DNA of 8,802 bases from Flectobacillus sp. (GTDB lineage Bacteria > Bacteroidota > Bacteroidia > Cytophagales > Spirosomataceae): NCBI GenBank assembly GCA_029865665.1, contig JARXAV010000129.1, positions 1 to 8,802 of the forward strand, written 5' to 3'. Position numbers and translations under genes: made by a program. Below, piece by piece: positions 5,919 through 8,802 of the stretch (positions are counted from its first letter, which is position 1; each line of letters begins with the position of its first letter). The notes beneath the pieces were generated by a model that saw only the letters and a list, made by a program, of their open reading frames with translations, did no database searches and was not told where the DNA came from.

Positions 5919-7260
5919 ATTTATGCCAATTTAAATCTTGTAAATTTGATAAAAAAGGTATTCCCCCATATCTTCCATTAAGGTACCCATTCTCAATATT
6001 AGCTGTATTATGAATATTAAAATCACTTAAAGAATATAGTTTGGAAGCCCCATCAATATCTTTTTGTGCAAACCAAATCTCATCAGGTCTAAGAATATCT
6101 TGGTCTAATAAACATGATTCGTGAGTTGTGAAAATAAGTTGCCCTTTAGCTAAATGGTCTAATGAAATTTTTGTGATAATCTCCTTTATCGTAATTGGGT
6201 GGATACTACGTTCGATTTCATCAATTAAATATACTCTGTCTTCATTTATTATGCCATTAAAAGCTGGTATATAGTCAATTAATCTTTTAGTCCCATCAGA
6301 TTCCATACTAATAGAAAAATCTACGCCGACTCCTTTATCATTTAAATGAGTTGTTACTAATTTCTTTACATAAACTTCATTATTTTCATATACCAACGTA
6401 GCCTCTTCCCCTGTTTCTGAATGAGTTAGTACTGAAAGTAGATTGGGTTCTTTCTTTAGGTTTTCAATAATATTTTTAACTTTCTTTTTGTCTAAATTTT
6501 CGATTGTTTCCTCGACTTTCTTTTTTTCTACATTGAGTTGTGAAATGCCTGTACTAAGATTCGCAATTAAGTTATTTGCAAATTCTTTTAGATCAATATT
6601 TGAATCCAAAATATGTGCAATCCCTCCTGGTTTTGCATCAGGCTTAATGATAACGAGTGTTGTATGAAACCAACTGAACGCATTATCTACATCAATAAAT
6701 TCTTCTTTATATTTTGAATTTAAAAAGGAGAGTAGAATTTCGTTTTTCTGCAATAATTTCTCTGCTAATACTTCGACAAATAGTTTATTTTTTTGATTAT
6801 CAATATACCCATCAAAAAAAGTAATTGTTTGGAGGTCGTTCTCGTAACCTCTTTCAAAAATTAATACATCATCGTTTTTTTTACTTTCAAAAAGTGCTTC
6901 ATACAATATTACATCGTTATCAAAAGTTAAAGTATAATAATAAACTTTATTTTTGGAGTAAAACTCAATAGCAAGTGAGATAGGAAGGCTTTCGTTATTA
7001 TCGTTAAGCTTAAATTTGCTATCATTCAGACTGGAGTCTAATTTTCCATCTTCTATCATAGATTCTAAGAAGGCAATAGATTTTATCAAATTAGATTTAC
7101 CTGAACCATTTGCCCCATAAATAGCACTTAACCTTAATATCTCAAATTCATTTTGTTTTACCTTATGATGAGGTAAACGCTGTGTTTTATTAGGTAACAC
7201 GTTAAATTCAGTTTCTTCGTTAAAAGAGAGTAAATTTTTTGCTGTAAATCGTATTAACAT
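5896..7260 (-). CDS. AAA_21/AbiLi-type ATPase of a two-gene defence pair
   Basis: A 454-residue SMC/ABC-like ATPase starting MLIRFTAKNLLSFNEETEF. Numbered from this start, the Walker A motif GANGSGKS is at 49-56, a charged coiled-coil-like stretch at about 244-271, a signature-like ESDGTKR at 320-326, Walker B VYLIDE at 343-348 followed by the D-loop SIHP (352-355), and the H-switch TTHE with H380. The tail GRYGGIPFL (429-437) is typical of the AAA_21/AAA15 group. A start 21 codons upstream (7323) is possible, but 7260 is preferred: it is preceded by GGAAAAG at good spacing, begins the conserved core, and lies downstream of a promoter-like site that the 7323 codon would fall inside. The gene overlaps the RloB-like gene by 23 bases. 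By family knowledge this ATPase probably senses infection and holds or licenses the RloB effector. All ATPase motifs are intact. Confidence 0.88.
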   Translation of the reverse strand: MLIRFTAKNLLSFNEETEFNVLPNKTQRLPHHKVKQNEFEILRLSAIYGANGSGKSNLIKSIAFLESMIEDGKLDSSLNDSKFKLNDNNESLPISLAIEFYSKNKVYYYTLTFDNDVILYEALFESKKNDDVLIFERGYENDLQTITFFDGYIDNQKNKLFVEVLAEKLLQKNEILLSFLNSKYKEEFIDVDNAFSWFHTTLVIIKPDAKPGGIAHILDSNIDLKEFANNLIANLSTGISQLNVEKKKVEETIENLDKKKVKNIIENLKKEPNLLSVLTHSETGEEATLVYENNEVYVKKLVTTHLNDKGVGVDFSISMESDGTKRLIDYIPAFNGIINEDRVYLIDEIERSIHPITIKEIITKISLDHLAKGQLIFTTHESCLLDQDILRPDEIWFAQKDIDGASKLYSLSDFNIHNTANIENGYLNGRYGGIPFLSNLQDLNWHKYEVSEQE

Positions 7261-7268
7261 TGCTTTTC

Positions 7269-7283
7269 CGTTAAAATTTAACG
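7269..7283. promoter_or_regulatory. 15-bp palindrome in the leader of the defence pair
   Basis: CGTTAAA-A-TTTAACG has perfect 7-bp arms. It lies between the promoter-like site and the ribosome site GGAAAAG of the ATPase gene, eight bases from the start codon. Position and symmetry fit an operator for a dimeric repressor or a small leader hairpin affecting translation. No regulator gene is identified. Confidence 0.4.
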
Positions 7284-7311
7284 CTAAAGTACTGGATATT
7301 TTTTGATTTAT

Positions 7312-7340
7312 CATGTAAGTCATACTTTTTTTGTTGTCAA
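7312..7340 (-). promoter_or_regulatory. Possible promoter of the defence pair
   Basis: On the - strand, TTGACA (7340-7335) is followed after 17 bases by TACATG (7317-7312). This is a sigma-70-like arrangement giving a leader of about 45 bases before the ATG at 7260. It is not the canonical Bacteroidetes TAnnTTTG type, so the call is tentative. Confidence 0.35.
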
Positions 7341-7431
7341 GTGTGACTTTTTAACGGAATGGGTTTTTGGGATATCTTTTCGGTATCTCACTTACCCACT
7401 TGCTAATTGGGGCGCTCGGATTAAACTACTT

Positions 7432-7893
7432 TTATTTCAAAATAATTTTTGTTGTTGGACCACCAGAGAATTCGGTTGAATTATTGTATAGGAATTTGTC
7501 TATCTCAGTTATTTTACCACAGCATTGCGAAGTAAAGGTTTTAAAGGTAATTGCTAAGGTATCTGTATCTGAATTGCTAAGTTTTATATAGACATTAGCT
7601 GTAGGTGCTGGGTAAAAATAGACATCCAAGATACTATCAGATTGGGCTATTCCAGATGTTCTTACTGTATAGTCATAATAGGTAGTGTCATTCTTGTTTA
7701 TCGAATAAAACTTTATTTTAGTCTTGTCGTAAACTTTTCTTAATCCAAAGACTAGGTTAAGACCATTTTGTTTACTTAAAAAACTAAATTGTCCAGAATA
7801 GGAACTCGATTGACAGTCTAAATTTCTACAAGGGTCGCAAGAATAAAGTCCCAAAGCAAGGGTAGCTAGGAGCAAAGGTGTTTTAATAGTCAT
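7432..7893 (-). CDS. Putative outer-membrane or surface lipoprotein, uncharacterised
   Basis: Encodes 153 residues. The N-terminus MTIKTPLLLATLALGLYSCD is a lipoprotein signal peptide with lipobox LYSC, giving a mature protein beginning at Cys19. More cysteines follow closely (CDPCRNLDC), and a CC pair lies in the C-terminal third (SQCCGKIT). The remainder is rich in alternating hydrophobic and polar residues, suggesting a beta-sandwich. No enzymatic motif or known family is recognised. An ATG 28 codons upstream (7977) would place the signal peptide internally, and a promoter-like site lies between the two ATGs, so 7893 is chosen. It is transcribed in the same direction as the defence pair and ends 92 bases upstream of that pair's promoter-like site, so it appears to be a separate unit. 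Its relation to the defence genes is unknown. Confidence 0.72.
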   Translation of the reverse strand: MTIKTPLLLATLALGLYSCDPCRNLDCQSSSYSGQFSFLSKQNGLNLVFGLRKVYDKTKIKFYSINKNDTTYYDYTVRTSGIAQSDSILDVYFYPAPTANVYIKLSNSDTDTLAITFKTFTSQCCGKITEIDKFLYNNSTEFSGGPTTKIILK

Positions 7894-7946
7894 AAAATTG
7901 ATTTTTAGGTTTTCTGTTTTGCACAGGTAGGCAGTGAATAACGCCT

Positions 7947-7978
7947 TAAAAGTACCAAGCATTTTCTTGATTGCCAAA
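7947..7978 (-). promoter_or_regulatory. Bacteroidetes-type promoter of the lipoprotein gene
   Basis: On the - strand, TTTG (7978-7975) is separated by 20 bases from TACTTTTA (7954-7947), which matches seven of eight positions of the Bacteroidetes -7 element TAnnTTTG (last base A instead of G). Transcription would start near 7940, about 47 bases before the chosen start codon. Confidence 0.5.
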
Positions 7979-8032
7979 TAGATTCTTTTTCCTTCTTATT
8001 TTGTTTTTACCAGAACATGATGCGTCAGCAAT

Positions 8033-8059
8033 TTACCGATGTCTAATCCCTACGGGATA
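8033..8059 (+). repeat. Extra half-unit of the 69-bp repeat
   Basis: TTACCGATGTCTAATCCC followed by TACGGGATA matches the first 27 bases of the repeat at 8084 with three differences. It contains the small palindrome ATCCC-TAC-GGGAT (8046-8058). The hairpin half of the repeat does not follow it. Confidence 0.7.
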
Positions 8060-8083
8060 GGGTTGGGGGATGGCTACCGAGAG

Positions 8084-8152
8084 TTACCGATGTATAATCC
8101 CTCTGGGATAACCCTGACAACGGCTTTTTTGCCCTGTCAGGGTTGTGTTGTT
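8084..8152 (+). repeat. 69-bp interspersed repeat, copy 2, with terminator-like hairpin
   Basis: Same orientation as copy 1 and identical at 64 of 69 positions. It carries the palindrome ATCCC-TCT-GGGAT and then a 10-bp stem AACCCTGACA/TGTCAGGGTT (8110-8119 with 8135-8144) with an inner GGC-TTTTTT-GCC and a weaker T-rich tail. No + strand gene precedes it here, so it is not an operon terminator in this place. Confidence 0.85.
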
Positions 8153-8175
8153 ATTATGGGGTACAAATATTAAAA

Positions 8176-8226
8176 AGCGTTACAAACGCAAGTCCATACC
8201 ACGCCCGATTACAAATCGGAGTGAGC
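8176..8226. repeat. Twin-palindrome repeat with two ACA loops, intact copy
   Basis: Contains GCGTT-ACA-AACGC (8177-8189) and CCGATT-ACA-AATCGG (8205-8219), two perfect palindromes with the same three-base loop, separated by 15 bases. It ends five bases beyond the response-regulator stop codon. The form resembles REP-type intergenic elements. A degenerate relative lies at 5161-5214. Confidence 0.7.
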
Positions 8227-8231
8227 TGAAC

Positions 8232-8802
8232 TTACTTCACATAGCCGTATTCCATCGCCATTTTTAGTAGGCTAACGACATTTTTAACGTCGAATTTTGC
8301 TAGTAAATTACTGCGATGGGTTTCTACTGTTTTTTCACTGATAAAGAGTTCGTTGGCAATTTCTCGGGTGGTTAGGCCCTTTGCAATCAGGTCTAAAATC
8401 TCTTTCTCTCTTCGGGTAAAACGGAGTTGGTAGATATTCTTTTCTTGCTGTTTCTGACGACTCAATCCGTTTACAATAACGTTCATCACCTCGGCACTTT
8501 GGTAAGTGCCGCCTTCGTGTACAATACGAATAGCTTTCAGTAATTCTTCTCTTCCTGTATTTTTGAGGATATAGCCCGAAGCTCCATTTTTGAGCATTTT
8601 CGTAATAAAACTTTCTTCGCTATACATCGAAATCGCAATTACTCGTACACTTGGATGTTCATCGCAAATGTATTTACAAATATCTAGTCCGCTTTCTTTT
8701 CCCAAATTAATGTCTAGGAGTACGACATTGACCGTATGTTCTTGTAACAAGGTAGCGACCTGATTTTTACTTTGAGCTTCTCCGATTACTTTAAACTCGC
8801 TT
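8232..8802 (-). CDS. NarL/FixJ-family response regulator, N-terminus outside the window
   Basis: The frame remains open to the window edge, so the gene is 5'-truncated by the window; the first visible residues are SEFKVIGEAQSKNQVATLLQ. The receiver domain shows the phospho-acceptor aspartate in VVLLDINLG, the switch region VIAISMYS, and the conserved lysine in GYILKN; the N-terminal acidic pair is missing with the cut part. The C-terminal LuxR-type helix-turn-helix is complete: FTRREKEILDLIAKGLTTRE, then IANELFISEKTVETHRSNLL. It is a cytoplasmic DNA-binding regulator activated by phosphorylation, usually paired with a histidine kinase probably encoded upstream beyond the window. An internal TTG at 8750 should not be taken as the start because it would delete half of the receiver domain. 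Targets are unknown. Its neighbours in the window do not show it regulating them. Confidence 0.93.
   Translation of the reverse strand, partial: SEFKVIGEAQSKNQVATLLQEHTVNVVLLDINLGKESGLDICKYICDEHPSVRVIAISMYSEESFITKMLKNGASGYILKNTGREELLKAIRIVHEGGTYQSAEVMNVIVNGLSRQKQQEKNIYQLRFTRREKEILDLIAKGLTTREIANELFISEKTVETHRSNLLAKFDVKNVVSLLKMAMEYGYVK

Noticed and set aside
6443..6667. Hydrophobic 74-codon + strand frame rich in F and S
   Set aside because: It is the reverse complement of the charged, lysine/glutamate-rich coiled-coil stretch of the ATPase, which always yields such a hydrophobic shadow.
5238..7260. Assignment of the pair to PARIS (AriA/AriB) or Gabija
   Set aside because: The small gene shows RloB motifs (SNPCFELW) rather than those I would expect of DUF4435, and no UvrD-like helicase is present. 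AbiL/RloAB is the closer match, though profile searches were not possible.
7261..7323. Longer ATPase start at 7323
   Set aside because: It would add 21 residues without family resemblance, and its ATG lies between the putative -35 and -10 elements.
7367..7591. 74-codon + strand frame with a hydrophobic start
   Set aside because: It mostly overlaps the 3' half of the lipoprotein gene on the other strand and has no domain or ribosome site.
8748..8750. TTG as the start of the response regulator
   Set aside because: The frame continues upstream with clear receiver-domain sequence (FKVIGEAQ) to the window edge.
1..8802. CRISPR arrays, tRNA or rRNA genes, transposases, integrases
   Set aside because: No regularly spaced repeats, no cloverleaf or rRNA-like sequence, and no recombinase motif was found on either strand by reading.

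Overview
The window looks like a chromosomal stretch of a Bacteroidota bacterium, perhaps a member of the Cytophagales. The reasons are A/T-rich coding sequence, weak Shine-Dalgarno sites, one promoter-like site of the Bacteroidetes TTTG/TAnnTTTG type, and a short lipoprotein with a lipobox. The genus cannot be told from the sequence.

Region 1 (1-3905, + strand) holds two genes sharing an ATGA stop/start overlap. The first is a roughly 906-residue DUF4132 (MolR/YehI-type) protein with HEAT-like helices. The second is a 394-residue VWA-domain protein with a complete metal-binding (MIDAS) motif. In E. coli, homologous families sit together in the yeh cluster with a MoxR-type AAA+ ATPase and a SWIM-domain protein, so this is probably the downstream end of such an operon.

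Region 2 (3906-4088) is a convergent intergenic region. It carries a strong intrinsic terminator inside a 69-bp repeat, followed by two further hairpins.

Region 3 (4089-7893) lies entirely on the - strand. Read in the direction of transcription it contains a small lipoprotein; an AAA_21-type ATPase overlapping an RloB/TOPRIM-like protein, a pair that matches the two-gene AbiL/RloAB anti-phage layout; and a run of tiny membrane proteins, the last of which appears broken by a one-base frameshift. The defence pair has its own promoter-like site and a 15-bp palindrome in its leader.

Region 4 (7894-8231) is a repeat-rich intergenic region with a second copy of the 69-bp repeat in the same orientation as the first. 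It also holds an extra half-unit and a second repeat family made of twin palindromes with ACA loops. That second family has a degenerate copy at 5161-5214, just downstream of the defence pair.

Region 5 (8232-8802, - strand) is a NarL/FixJ-type response regulator whose N-terminus lies beyond the window.

The most interesting reading is that a 4.1-kb segment, flanked by direct repeats and carrying a two-gene defence system, small membrane proteins and a lipoprotein, lies between a housekeeping-like operon and a response regulator. The repeats and genes are seen in the sequence. The mobility and the defence role are inferred from family knowledge and layout.
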